In this document: in pieces, positions 47,849-56,984 of the stretch | Numbering within the stretch: position 1 is the stretch's first letter | Layout: every line of letters begins with the position of its first letter | Assembly: GCF_000091325.1 (NCBI RefSeq) | Contig: NC_014012.1 | Location: 1,240,001-1,304,000, forward strand | Reading direction: 5' to 3' | DNA: 64,000 nucleotides | Origin: Shewanella violacea DSS12 | GTDB lineage: Bacteria > Pseudomonadota > Gammaproteobacteria > Enterobacterales > Shewanellaceae | Position numbers and translations under genes: made by a program | The notes under the pieces: model-generated | Database searches by the model: none | What the model was told of the DNA's origin: nothing | The model's input: the letters and a program-made list of their open reading frames with translations, nothing else

Positions 47849-50800
47849 ATGGTGTTCAGAAGTCAGCCATCATCTTTGGCGATAACATTCGTTTTAACGT
47901 CTTTCTTAGTCGCCTGTGGCGGCTCGGAGCCAGACAGTAAACTTGTATCGACGGTGGATCCCGTGATCCCGAAAAATACTTTGACGGGTGTGGCGCTGGA
48001 CGGCTATTTGAAAGATGCCCGGGTGTGTATCGATCTCAACCGCAACTTGTATTGTGACAGCCATGATGGTGAAAGCGTACTGACCGGAGCGAGCGGTGAA
48101 TATACCTTGGCGGTAACCGACATAAACTTGAGTCGTTACTCTGTGATTGTCGAGGCTATCCCTAATCAGACCATAGACATGGATCATCCCCATAAGAAAA
48201 TCGACAAGGCATTCGTGCTGTCAGCCCCGGCGACTCAAGCCGCACTGGTGACACCATTTACCAGCCTGATCAGCACAATAGCCGAACAGAGAGGCACAAA
48301 TTTTGAGACGGCTAAGCAAGTGCTGGCGCAATTGCTGGCTATAGATGCAGATATCTTGATGTCAGATTATCTTGCTGGTCAGGAAAGGACAGATAAGGAA
48401 TTACACCTGCTGGCTCAGGGCCTGACCAAGATCATGCAGGCCGGTGAGCAGGCCTCGGTGGAGAAGGGGATTGGCAGAATCATAGCTCGTCAGGGCACCA
48501 GAGCCAAAATGGTCTTGCTGGATCTCTCCGGGCTTAAAAGTCGGACAGATAAATTGGTGGGAACCAATAACCCTCAGGCCATGGATGAAATTGTTCGTGA
48601 GCATGTTGCGGACGTGCTGCTGTCACCAAATGAGATCTTAAATAATCGGGTGGTTATCATACCTAAGGCGCCTAAGTCTGGCGTGGTCAATGATGAATCC
48701 GACACGTTTTCATGGAGCTGGGTAGGTCATTTCACCCATATAAATGATTATGAATATTCACTCGATAGCGGTAAAACTTGGCAAGCGGCTAGTGCCATGC
48801 CCCTCTATGTTGGCTTAGATGCCTATGGGGTTGGCGAGATTCAAGTTAGGATCCGCGCCGATGAAAATCTAGGTCGTCAGGCAGGCTTACCTGTGCTGTC
48901 AGACAAGGTATTTACTCGAGTACTTACGCCCTCGGCGCCAGCTAGCCTGATAATCAATGATGCGACTAATAGTTTCGACTGGCAGTTGGTTCCTGAGCAC
49001 ACAGATTATGCCTCCTATGAATACTCACTGAATAGGGGAGTCAATTGGCAGCCGATAACGGCTAAGCCTCAGCTGGTTGAGGATCTCGCTATCGCCGCAG
49101 GTGCTGTGCAGCTAAGGTTAATCGCGGGAGCCAGCCTCAATAGTCCGGCCGGTCATATCATCTCTTCGATGAGCCCGTTCACTGTGACTCCAGCTCGCCC
49201 CACAGCGCCAACTGTTCTCACAGTCAATGATGACCATGACAGCTTTAGTTGGCAGCCATTGGCGGCATTTCCCCTGGTGGCTGACTATGAGATTTATTTG
49301 GACGCCTCTTGGCGTCAGGCGAGCAGTAATCCAGAGTTCGTCGGTAATAGAGAATATCCAGCTAACACCATAAAAATACGTGTGCCAGCGAATGCCAGCA
49401 ATGGTATGCCTGCAGGTATTTCTGCTGTGATAACTCAAGGGTTCACCCAAGAGTTAGGCAAGCCTGTAGCGGCGCTTAATGGTGTCGTAGATGACATTGC
49501 AGACAGCTTCGATTGGGCTTATGTGCCGGGCTTTGAATCCGCGGCACATTATGAGATCTCAACCGATGCAGGGCAAACCTGGGGTGGGGTCAATACTAAA
49601 CCTGCGGTGATCGACGATGGTGAGTTTGCCATTGGTCAGGTTTGTGTACGAGTCATGGCCAATGCCGTTGGCAATCATGTAACGGGATCAATACTCTGCT
49701 CTGAGGCCGCCTTTACACTTAAACCTGTTACTCCCAGCGCGCCTACTCAACCGGTTAGCGATGATGCTCTCGATACCTTAGGTTGGCAATGGACATCTGG
49801 GTTTGAGCAAGTCACGGCCTATGAAATCAAGACGCCGGCTCAGGACTGGAAAACAGCCAATGCTAATCCCTATCAGTTGTTGCTTGATAATGTTTATCAG
49901 GCCGGTGAAGTTCAGGTCCGGGTGAAGGGAGATGCCTTAACGGGCCGAGATCCCGGTTTACCCTTGGTCAATGTCTTGGGCTATACGGTCAAGCCATCTC
50001 AGCCAGATGCACCGATAAACCCACTGCAGGACGATAATCTTAACAGTTTCGATTGGCAGACTGTAATGGAATTCCCCCGCCCGAGTGACTATGAGTTTTC
50101 TGTCAATGGCGGCACTAGTTGGTTGCTTGTCAGTGAGAAGCCCTTGCTGCTGGGGGATGTCAGTCTCGCTGCCGGCCAGGTTCAGGTTCGCGTCAAAGCT
50201 AATGCGCTTAATGGTATGCCTGCGGGTAAGGCACTTGTCAGTACCGCAGATTTTATCGCTGGGGTACAAGCCGAAGCACCTAGCAATCCTCAAATTGTCA
50301 ATGTCAGCGGTGGCACAATCACCAATGGCCTCTCGTGGAACTGGGTTCCAGGCTTTAGCCAGGCCTCACATTATGAATATAGCCAAGATGCTGGTCTGAG
50401 CTGGACTGGTGTAAGCAGTAACCCGCAACACATGGGTCCACAGGCCTATGCAAAAGATCAGTTACAGATCCGAGTACGTGGCAACGCCAAGACCGGAGAA
50501 GTTAATCCGCCAGGAAAAACCATGGATGCCACAGGTGCCAGCGGAGATTTTGTCGCCATGGAATTTGTCCCCATGCTGTCAGTTGGGAAGGTGGTGACGA
50601 TTTCCGAGTCTTACAATGGCAGTAATCAATATCGTTTCGATACCAACCAAGTGTGCTGGGCACAGTTTGATGCCAATGGCGAGGGCGAGCCCAGCTATTG
50701 GGAAAATCTAAGAAGCTATATAGACAGGGCAGAGCTTGTGGACGAACTGGCCGCTATTAATCTTAATTCGGTTTGTGGCCTAAGTGGATGGGACGCCGCC

Positions 50801-52717
50801 CCTGAGTCACTGGTGATGGCATCGACAGGCATAAGCAGTTCGGGCAGTCGTAAGCCTGTGAACATGAGTAAAGGCAATGGCTCTTTCTGGGCTAAGTCAG
50901 GTTCAGATTATGTGGTTTATAACTCTGGTGCTATCACGACGCCAGGCACCATGGGCTCACAATATTACCCTTATTGGAAAATGGCACAGACCAGTGAGGT
51001 GATGGCGCAACTATTAGTTATTAGCAGTGATGCCGTGACTCGGGTGAATAGCTTAGAGACCAGAGAAATCAGCTTAAATGCCAGCTTGCTAACCGAGATG
51101 GCTAAAGCTGCTCCTGTGCTGAATGATGTGGAGAAGATTCAGCTGGATATACAAGCCTTGAACGTAGAGGCGATGGCACTGACAACTGAGCTCGATGAAG
51201 CATATGTGGCATATGGACTCTATGTGGATCTGATCATAAAAAATCGTCCCACTACGACGAGTGCAAACCTGGCAGAATTACAATCTAACTTGGCTGAACT
51301 GCAGGCGCAGAAGACGGCGTCTAGCCTGCTACTGAACCGAACTCAGGCTTCGATAAAGGCGCTTAATGCCCTTAATTATCTGTTGGTTTTGGCAACCAAT
51401 CTGCACGATGTGACCGACAAGGTGAACTCCATAGCCGGAGACAATGGTCAGGTATTGCACGGCGCGGCACTTGAGCTGTATCAAGCTATTCATCAGTTAC
51501 AGCTGAGCCTGAAAGATTTCCATGTGATCCATATGGAGTTAACCCAAGCGGTTGACTCTGGAGGGCTCAGTGATGCCATCAATACTGAGCTCAATATCTT
51601 GCTTGCACGCTTAAATTCACTCGAGTCCGGCGCAGATGTGACATGGGCGCAAACGACAGCAATGCAGGCCTTAACACGCGCTAAGAGCGAGGGTTATACC
51701 GTGCCCGTGGCTGATGCCGTGATCGGCACCCATTTCAGTAAGCTGGATATTAACGGTGACTATTTGCCGAGCAATACCAGCTTCGCCCAAGGCTGGCGTT
51801 GTGTATCTGACAATCGATTTGCTAATTATTCTAGGATCTGGACCTTGCTGGGTGATGGTTTGCCAGGGGGCTTAGATAACTTGCCATTCGATGATGGCAC
51901 TAATACAGAGTCGAACGTAATGGGCACCAGTGGACTATTGCAACGCCGCAATGATGCCAACTACTGCGGGCATAGCGATTGGCAGGTACCAGGCCTGACC
52001 CAGACAGAAACCTTAGCCACCTCAGGTAGCAGTTATTCTAGAACCATAGACACCAGTGTGTTTCCCCATCATCTGGCCTTAACCGATGAATATGATAAGT
52101 ACAGCGGCGGCAAACGTTTCTTTTATTGGCTAAGTAAGGCCCATGCCAGTGACGGAGCCAAGCAGCAGGCTTTCACCTTTAAAACCGCTAACAATTATGG
52201 CTCCAGCAAGGATTTTTTCGACAAATCTGTTGCTGAGCTCGATGGCAAGATTTTTATCAGCCGCTTTGTCAGTGAAATATCTCCCTATGAATTGATCGAT
52301 ATGAATGGCTCGGTGACCTTGGTGTTGGCTGATGCCAAGTGCGCTCGAGACAAGACTAGTGGCAATTACTGGCAGTTATTCGATGATAAAGGCGGTGCAA
52401 GGTTTAAAAAATTCAATGATCTTGCAGGGATTCTTGATGAGGTTAATACCGCTTCACTGTGCGGTCTGACCACATGGGCAATACCAAGCTTCGCTGAAGT
52501 AAATACTCTTTATCCATATGATAAATCAGTATTTATCAATAATGAAGTGAGTGCTAATTACAATAAACTAGCCTGTTATGTTTCATCGGATGAATCAAGT
52601 TTAGGTTATTCCGGCAAAAGAAAGAGATGCCTAAAACTAGATGGAAGCGAGACATATGTGACCTATGAGGGGGGCTATAACACCATTTCCTCTCTGTATC
52701 GCTTACGCGGCAAATAA
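47849..52717 (+). CDS. Giant lipoprotein with seven beta-rich repeats, coiled coil and DUF1566-like C-terminus, upstream of flp
   Basis: The lipobox LVAC places the lipidated residue at Cys23. Residues about 45-260 hold the module shared with the divergent lipoprotein (GVALDGYLKDARVCIDLNRNLYCD, LVTPFTSLISTIAEQ). Seven ~90-residue repeats (about 285-890) each begin like NDxxDSFDWxxV, continue HYEYSxDxGxxW and end with QVRVKANAxxGxPAG, as in bacterial surface sandwich domains. A DUF1566/Lcl-like domain (about 905-990), a coiled coil (about 1060-1180) and two further Lcl-like segments with conserved Trp/Cys pairs (WRCVSDNRF, CGHSDWQVPGL, CGLTTWAIPSF) follow. It ends 54 bases before flp on the same strand, so it may be a pilus-associated adhesin. 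That role is inferred. Confidence 0.65.
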   Translation: MVFRSQPSSLAITFVLTSFLVACGGSEPDSKLVSTVDPVIPKNTLTGVALDGYLKDARVCIDLNRNLYCDSHDGESVLTGASGEYTLAVTDINLSRYSVIVEAIPNQTIDMDHPHKKIDKAFVLSAPATQAALVTPFTSLISTIAEQRGTNFETAKQVLAQLLAIDADILMSDYLAGQERTDKELHLLAQGLTKIMQAGEQASVEKGIGRIIARQGTRAKMVLLDLSGLKSRTDKLVGTNNPQAMDEIVREHVADVLLSPNEILNNRVVIIPKAPKSGVVNDESDTFSWSWVGHFTHINDYEYSLDSGKTWQAASAMPLYVGLDAYGVGEIQVRIRADENLGRQAGLPVLSDKVFTRVLTPSAPASLIINDATNSFDWQLVPEHTDYASYEYSLNRGVNWQPITAKPQLVEDLAIAAGAVQLRLIAGASLNSPAGHIISSMSPFTVTPARPTAPTVLTVNDDHDSFSWQPLAAFPLVADYEIYLDASWRQASSNPEFVGNREYPANTIKIRVPANASNGMPAGISAVITQGFTQELGKPVAALNGVVDDIADSFDWAYVPGFESAAHYEISTDAGQTWGGVNTKPAVIDDGEFAIGQVCVRVMANAVGNHVTGSILCSEAAFTLKPVTPSAPTQPVSDDALDTLGWQWTSGFEQVTAYEIKTPAQDWKTANANPYQLLLDNVYQAGEVQVRVKGDALTGRDPGLPLVNVLGYTVKPSQPDAPINPLQDDNLNSFDWQTVMEFPRPSDYEFSVNGGTSWLLVSEKPLLLGDVSLAAGQVQVRVKANALNGMPAGKALVSTADFIAGVQAEAPSNPQIVNVSGGTITNGLSWNWVPGFSQASHYEYSQDAGLSWTGVSSNPQHMGPQAYAKDQLQIRVRGNAKTGEVNPPGKTMDATGASGDFVAMEFVPMLSVGKVVTISESYNGSNQYRFDTNQVCWAQFDANGEGEPSYWENLRSYIDRAELVDELAAINLNSVCGLSGWDAAPESLVMASTGISSSGSRKPVNMSKGNGSFWAKSGSDYVVYNSGAITTPGTMGSQYYPYWKMAQTSEVMAQLLVISSDAVTRVNSLETREISLNASLLTEMAKAAPVLNDVEKIQLDIQALNVEAMALTTELDEAYVAYGLYVDLIIKNRPTTTSANLAELQSNLAELQAQKTASSLLLNRTQASIKALNALNYLLVLATNLHDVTDKVNSIAGDNGQVLHGAALELYQAIHQLQLSLKDFHVIHMELTQAVDSGGLSDAINTELNILLARLNSLESGADVTWAQTTAMQALTRAKSEGYTVPVADAVIGTHFSKLDINGDYLPSNTSFAQGWRCVSDNRFANYSRIWTLLGDGLPGGLDNLPFDDGTNTESNVMGTSGLLQRRNDANYCGHSDWQVPGLTQTETLATSGSSYSRTIDTSVFPHHLALTDEYDKYSGGKRFFYWLSKAHASDGAKQQAFTFKTANNYGSSKDFFDKSVAELDGKIFISRFVSEISPYELIDMNGSVTLVLADAKCARDKTSGNYWQLFDDKGGARFKKFNDLAGILDEVNTASLCGLTTWAIPSFAEVNTLYPYDKSVFINNEVSANYNKLACYVSSDESSLGYSGKRKRCLKLDGSETYVTYEGGYNTISSLYRLRGK

Positions 52718-52771
52718 CTAGGGTATATCGAATATTAATTCAAGCCCATTAACACCATAGGAATAAAAAAT

Positions 52772-52954
52772 ATGATGAACACTATGAAGAAAAAACAGCG
52801 CGGCGCAGCCGCAATTGAATATGCAATATTGGCGGCAGCCATGTCTCTTATTATGTTTAGTTTCTTGGGCCAAGATGGCAAGTTGACTAAGGCCATAGAT
52901 GCAGCCTACGAGACCATAGTTTCCAAGCTGGAAACGATTCAGGATGATTCATAA
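52772..52954 (+). CDS. flp: Flp-family type IVb pilin
   Basis: A 60-residue prepilin, the structural subunit of the Tad pilus. A short basic leader (MMNTMKKKQRG) ends at the processing site RG-AAAIEYAILAAAMS, with Glu5 and Tyr6 of the mature protein as in Flp pilins. One hydrophobic helix follows, then a short helical tail. AGGA lies nine bases before ATG 52772. First gene of the tad cluster. The cognate peptidase TadV is not in this window. Confidence 0.95.
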   Translation: MMNTMKKKQRGAAAIEYAILAAAMSLIMFSFLGQDGKLTKAIDAAYETIVSKLETIQDDS

Positions 52955-53010
52955 GTTTAATCTTTAAATAGATGGAACAGCTCCATCTTCTCTAAATAGA
53001 AATACTCATA

Positions 53011-53877
53011 ATGACAGTAAAACGTTTAATGTATTTCTCGGTTTTTATATCTCTGGCTGGCCTTATAGGCCTATACCTGAGTATTTCTGCGCCCCAGAAG
53101 CAGATAAATATAAAAACTGAGAATGTAAGACACGAAATTCTCGTGGCTAAGCAGCTAATTAAATCCGGCCAGCGATTCAGTGCTTCTTTATTCGAATGGC
53201 AAGCTTTGAATGAAGATCAACTGACCAACTTAGTGGATTACATAGATAGGGATAAGTTCGACATCCTCAAGTTCAATGACTCAGTGCTTGTGAGCTCGTT
53301 TACTGCGGGACATATCATGAGTCTGTCGGACTTTCTTAAGCCTGAGGAGGGCGGCTTCTTGTCTGTGTCTCTTCGTCCCGGATATCGAGCGGTTTCTGTG
53401 CCTGTGGATCAGGTGACAGCAAACTCAGGCTTAGTGGGCCCAGGGGATTTTGTCGATGTCTTATTATTAGCCTCTCAGGAGCAGGAGCTTCGCACCCGAG
53501 GTAATGATACTCAGAGTTTGTATGTGAAAACCATAGCGAGGAATGTTCGTGTTCTTGCCTTCAATCATGCGGTCAAAGTCGAACAATATATAGCGGCGCA
53601 GAAGGAGTATAAAGGCTTTATTCCCGATGACAGTGCGGTGACATTAGAAGTATTGCCAAAGCAGGCCAACAGAATAATTTTAGCCAATCAGTTAGGCATA
53701 TTGACGCTAGTGTTGCGTAGTAATAATGACTCAGTTGATGAAGCCAATAGCCAAGACCAAATAAATATCGCCGATATATTTCCCGATATTAAACGTGTCC
53801 AACCTAATATCGGCTTAGTTGAATTCAGAGCCGATGAAAAGCGTGTACTAAATAAAACTGGGGACAAGAGTGATTAA
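53011..53877 (+). CDS. cpaB: Flp pilus assembly protein CpaB/RcpC
   Basis: Periplasmic pilus assembly protein of 288 residues with one N-terminal membrane anchor (about 7-27). A SAF domain (about 44-105, ILVAKQLIKSGQRFSASLFEWQ) is followed by the RcpC/CpaB domain with GYRAVSVPVDQVTANSGLVGPGDFVDVLLL, the family hallmark. It probably acts with the secretin CpaC. Its last 8 bases overlap the cpaC start. Confidence 0.93.
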   Translation: MTVKRLMYFSVFISLAGLIGLYLSISAPQKQINIKTENVRHEILVAKQLIKSGQRFSASLFEWQALNEDQLTNLVDYIDRDKFDILKFNDSVLVSSFTAGHIMSLSDFLKPEEGGFLSVSLRPGYRAVSVPVDQVTANSGLVGPGDFVDVLLLASQEQELRTRGNDTQSLYVKTIARNVRVLAFNHAVKVEQYIAAQKEYKGFIPDDSAVTLEVLPKQANRIILANQLGILTLVLRSNNDSVDEANSQDQINIADIFPDIKRVQPNIGLVEFRADEKRVLNKTGDKSD

Positions 53878-55270
53878 AGTAATTATTTCCTTTGTGTGTG
53901 TCTTGTTATTTTGTGGGGCATCACAAGCTGATTCATTAAATATGACCTTAGCCGTGACCTTAAATAAAGCAGAATTGGTGCAACTGCCTAAAACGGCCAA
54001 ATCAATTTTTATATCCAGTAATACCATCGCCGATTATCAGGCATTGACCAATACCAAGATCATGGTATTTGGTAAGCGTGCCGGCACCACCTCCCTTTAC
54101 GTACTCGATGCCGATGAGAATGTCATCTATTCGGCAAGCGTTAAGGTCAGTCACAACGTCACTGAGCTCAACGGCTTGATCCGCAGTGAGTTCCCTGACG
54201 CCTTAGTCAGCGCCGAATCTATCGCAGGAAAACTTTTTCTCAAGGGCCGGGTGCCGACACCAACCATGGCGGAGAAGATAGTTCGTCTGTCTGAAGGTTA
54301 TGTCTCCCAACCTCAGTCCTCGAAAGGCAAGCAGCAGGGCGGGAAATCATCGGGTCAGGCAAAAGGCTCTAAGCAACAAGGTCAAAATGGCGGCGGGCAA
54401 GAGTCTCAATCGGGTACAGGCAGTAAAGGTGAGCTGATCAATCAGCTGGAGATCACCATGTCGACTCAGGTCAACCTGAGAGTGAGGATCGCCGAGGTAT
54501 CACGCAATGTATCAAATAAACTCGGTATTAAGTGGGGCTCCCAGGGATTTGGCACCGGCAAGTTCGCCTTCAGCGATGGTCTTGGTTTTAGCAAGCTTTC
54601 GGTCATGGTCGACGCGTTAGCGACCAATGGCATGATAACTGTGTTAGCCGAGCCAAACCTGACGGCTATAAGTGGTGAGAAGGCTTCCTTCTTGGTGGGT
54701 GGAGAGGTGCCCATTCCCCTGATTTATGGCGATACCGTCAGCATAGAATACAAGCCCTTCGGTGTGCGTTTGGATTTTAAACCTACCGTCTTGAGTCCCA
54801 ATCGCATCAGCCTGCAGATAGAGCCTGAGGTCAGCACCATATCTCAAAGCACCAATGTGGTGATGGGAGACTCATCATTTCCGGTATTTATGACTCGTAA
54901 AGCATCGACCACCATAGAGCTGGCCAGTGGCCAGAGTTTCGCTCTCGGCGGCCTATTGCAATCCACCGACATTGAGCAGATGCAAAAGATGCCTTGGATT
55001 GGCGATATCCCCATTCTCGGAGCCTTATTCCGCTCCAATGAGTTTAAGCGTGAAGAGACTGAGCTGATCATCATAGCCACTGTCTATCTGGTCGAACCCA
55101 CACGTGGAGATTCATTGCCTCTACCGACAGATGGGCTCATTCCTATGAGCGATGTGGAGCGTCTGTTGGCTTGGCCCCGTAGTGGAGTGAACCCCTCGAC
55201 AGATACGCAAGTTAACCCGAACGATAATCGTCAGCTGCGTCTGCTTGGCGACAACGGATTTTATTACTGA
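53870..55270 (+). CDS. cpaC: Tad pilus outer-membrane secretin CpaC/RcpA
   Basis: Outer-membrane secretin through which the Flp pilus leaves the cell. The signal peptide ends near ASQA. The N-terminal pilus/secretin domain (about 25-100) leads to a short BON-like region (LVSAESIAGKLFLKGRVP). A Gly/Ser/Gln/Lys-rich linker spans about 143-185. The secretin core runs from about 195 to 400, with VNLRVRIAEVSRNVSNKLGIKWG, EKASFLVGGEVPIPL and PWIGDIPILGALFRS. The start is GTG 53870, with GGGG six bases upstream, overlapping cpaB. The linker is longer than usual; otherwise the protein is typical. Confidence 0.94.
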   Translation: MIKVIISFVCVLLFCGASQADSLNMTLAVTLNKAELVQLPKTAKSIFISSNTIADYQALTNTKIMVFGKRAGTTSLYVLDADENVIYSASVKVSHNVTELNGLIRSEFPDALVSAESIAGKLFLKGRVPTPTMAEKIVRLSEGYVSQPQSSKGKQQGGKSSGQAKGSKQQGQNGGGQESQSGTGSKGELINQLEITMSTQVNLRVRIAEVSRNVSNKLGIKWGSQGFGTGKFAFSDGLGFSKLSVMVDALATNGMITVLAEPNLTAISGEKASFLVGGEVPIPLIYGDTVSIEYKPFGVRLDFKPTVLSPNRISLQIEPEVSTISQSTNVVMGDSSFPVFMTRKASTTIELASGQSFALGGLLQSTDIEQMQKMPWIGDIPILGALFRSNEFKREETELIIIATVYLVEPTRGDSLPLPTDGLIPMSDVERLLAWPRSGVNPSTDTQVNPNDNRQLRLLGDNGFYY

Positions 55271-55278
55271 GGTGAGTC

Positions 55279-55905
55279 ATGCGCTTAATTATTTTATTAC
55301 TGCTTAGCAGTCTGCTTTTTGCTTGCTCCGGCGATCCCATACAACGTCAGCCCAATATCGCTATCGAAGCGGTGACCCATGTATTTTCTCTGCGGTTACT
55401 CGCAGAGACACTCGATGGCGAAGATAGGGCGGCATTGGAAGAGTTTCTACTGCGCAGGGGCGATCCTGCCAACCTCAGGGTTCGTATCGAAACGCATTCT
55501 TTACGGGGAGAGAAGGTGCTGACTTCTGTACGTGACTTGATGCACCTTAGAAACATATATCCCTCGCAGATACGGACACTTAAGAGGGAGTCTGCTAGCA
55601 CCTCTGAAGATCTGACTCTGGTGGTCGAGTCATATCGCACCTTAGTTCGCCATTGTGATGCGGGCAAAGAGCCTAAGACTATTCTCAATAGTTTTAAACG
55701 TTCGGCCAACTTTGGCTGCGCCAATGCCAGTGCCTTAGCTCAGATGGTGGCCAATCCGCGCGATCTCGTCGTGGGCGAGACCTTGTCTGCGACCGAGGGC
55801 CGCAAGGCTGTGTCGACGCTGGATGCATATTATGCCCAACCCAATGCCCCATTGAGAGAGTCTTCACCAATCTCAGGTGCACTATCTGGCGGTTCAGGTA
55901 ACTAA
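55279..55905 (+). CDS. cpaD: CpaD/RcpB-family pilus biogenesis lipoprotein
   Basis: A 208-residue lipoprotein (lipobox LFAC, Cys16) that pairs with the secretin. The C-terminal motif FGCANASALAQMVANPRDLV (about 145-165) is the CpaD hallmark. It lies 8 bases after cpaC. Its last ~27 bases are the start of a 93-bp tandem duplication that continues into the gap before tadZ. Confidence 0.9.
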   Translation: MRLIILLLLSSLLFACSGDPIQRQPNIAIEAVTHVFSLRLLAETLDGEDRAALEEFLLRRGDPANLRVRIETHSLRGEKVLTSVRDLMHLRNIYPSQIRTLKRESASTSEDLTLVVESYRTLVRHCDAGKEPKTILNSFKRSANFGCANASALAQMVANPRDLVVGETLSATEGRKAVSTLDAYYAQPNAPLRESSPISGALSGGSGN

Positions 55906-56064
55906 TTCAGGTAACTAATTATGACTATATCGACTAAAAACACTGGAGTCTTCAGCTCATTATCATCAGATGCGCTATCTGGCGGTTCAGGTAATTAATT
56001 CAGGTAACTAATTATGACTATATCGACTAAAAACACTGGAGTCATGAGCTCATTATCTCCGGCG
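55879..56064 (+). repeat. 93-bp tandem duplication of the cpaD tail and following spacer
   Basis: Copy one starts at 55879 and copy two at 55972; ATGACTATATCGACTAAAAA recurs exactly 93 bases apart (55921 and 56014). The first copy yields a 25-codon ORF (55921-55998) that ends LSGGSGN like CpaD itself. The second yields a 39-codon ORF (listed next). Confidence 0.92.
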
Positions 56065-56133
56065 TCTTATCCGGTGTTCACGAAACTATTTATGCTATCT
56101 CTCAACATGAGTTTAAAGGCCTACTCTAGATGA
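56014..56133 (+). CDS. Small ORF (39 residues) overlapping the tadZ start
   Basis: ATG 56014 opens MTISTKNTGVMSSLSPAS and runs to TGA 56131-56133, which overlaps the tadZ ATG at 56130 (ATGA). This is the same start/stop coupling used between other genes in the operon. There is no strong ribosome-binding site, and its first ten residues repeat those of the upstream duplicate. It may be a translational coupling device or a by-product of the duplication; no domain is visible. Confidence 0.35.
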   Translation: MTISTKNTGVMSSLSPASYPVFTKLFMLSLNMSLKAYSR

Positions 56134-56984
56134 CTTCAAGTATTTACAAAATTCAAGAAACTGGCTCTCAGACCGATTATTCACAATATCGGGTCGCATC
56201 GGGGGAGCTGGGTAAACGTATCTTAGTTGCCAGCGCCAAAGGCGGAGCGGGTAGCACCTGTATCGCCGCGAATCTTGCCTGGGTGTTATCACAGCAACTC
56301 GACAAGCGGGTCGCCTGCGCCGATCTGGATTTTGTCAGTGGCGACTTAGATCTACATCTCAATATCAGTGCCAATAATAGGCTCACCGAGATGTTGCAGT
56401 ATCCCGAGCGTCTGGAACCCATAGTGTTCGAGCGTAGCGGAGTGAAGGCCGCGGAGAAACTGCATGTTTTTACTGGCTATAGTCAGCAGTTGGCCCAAGA
56501 GTTTTGGCCCGACTCGGCGGCCTTTGAAGCAACGTCACAATTTTGTCAGCAACAGACTGATTATCTGATCTGGGATATACCGTCTTTCTGTCTGCGTGAC
56601 AGTGTTGGTTTCGAGGCTATTTGTAGCGCAGACATTCGCATCGTCATCATAGAGCCGACTTTGGCTTCAATCCGTCATACCAATCAATTATTGACTCAGC
56701 TGGCGACAGATCATGATCAACAAACGATTCTGATCCTCAATCATACTAAGCCAGAGAAGGCCTCATTGATCTCCTTAGCCGATGTTAATCAAGCTCTGGG
56801 TCAGAGTGTCGATCTGGTGATCCCTTTTAGCCCAGAGAAGATGTTATCCAGTGCGACATTGGGAAGCCATGTCGCCGATGATAACGGCCGACTCGGTAGG
56901 GTGTTTAAGCAACTCGCTGCCAGAGTGACAGGTGAACAGCTTGCTCCTACTAGCCGCTTGAAACTTTGGTTCAGGAGAGCTTGA
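56130..56984 (+). CDS. tadZ: TadZ/CpaE-type ATPase, short form
   Basis: A MinD/ParA-like ATPase that localises the Tad machine to the pole or assembly site. The deviant Walker A AKGGAGSTCIAANLA has its Lys at residue 37, followed by VACADLDFVSGDLDLHLN (Walker A' region) and LIWDIPSF (Walker B). At 284 residues it lacks the ~120-residue N-terminal receiver-like domain of many TadZ/CpaE proteins; the ATPase begins almost at once. Its stop overlaps the tadA start (TGATG). Confidence 0.9.
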   Translation: MTSSIYKIQETGSQTDYSQYRVASGELGKRILVASAKGGAGSTCIAANLAWVLSQQLDKRVACADLDFVSGDLDLHLNISANNRLTEMLQYPERLEPIVFERSGVKAAEKLHVFTGYSQQLAQEFWPDSAAFEATSQFCQQQTDYLIWDIPSFCLRDSVGFEAICSADIRIVIIEPTLASIRHTNQLLTQLATDHDQQTILILNHTKPEKASLISLADVNQALGQSVDLVIPFSPEKMLSSATLGSHVADDNGRLGRVFKQLAARVTGEQLAPTSRLKLWFRRA

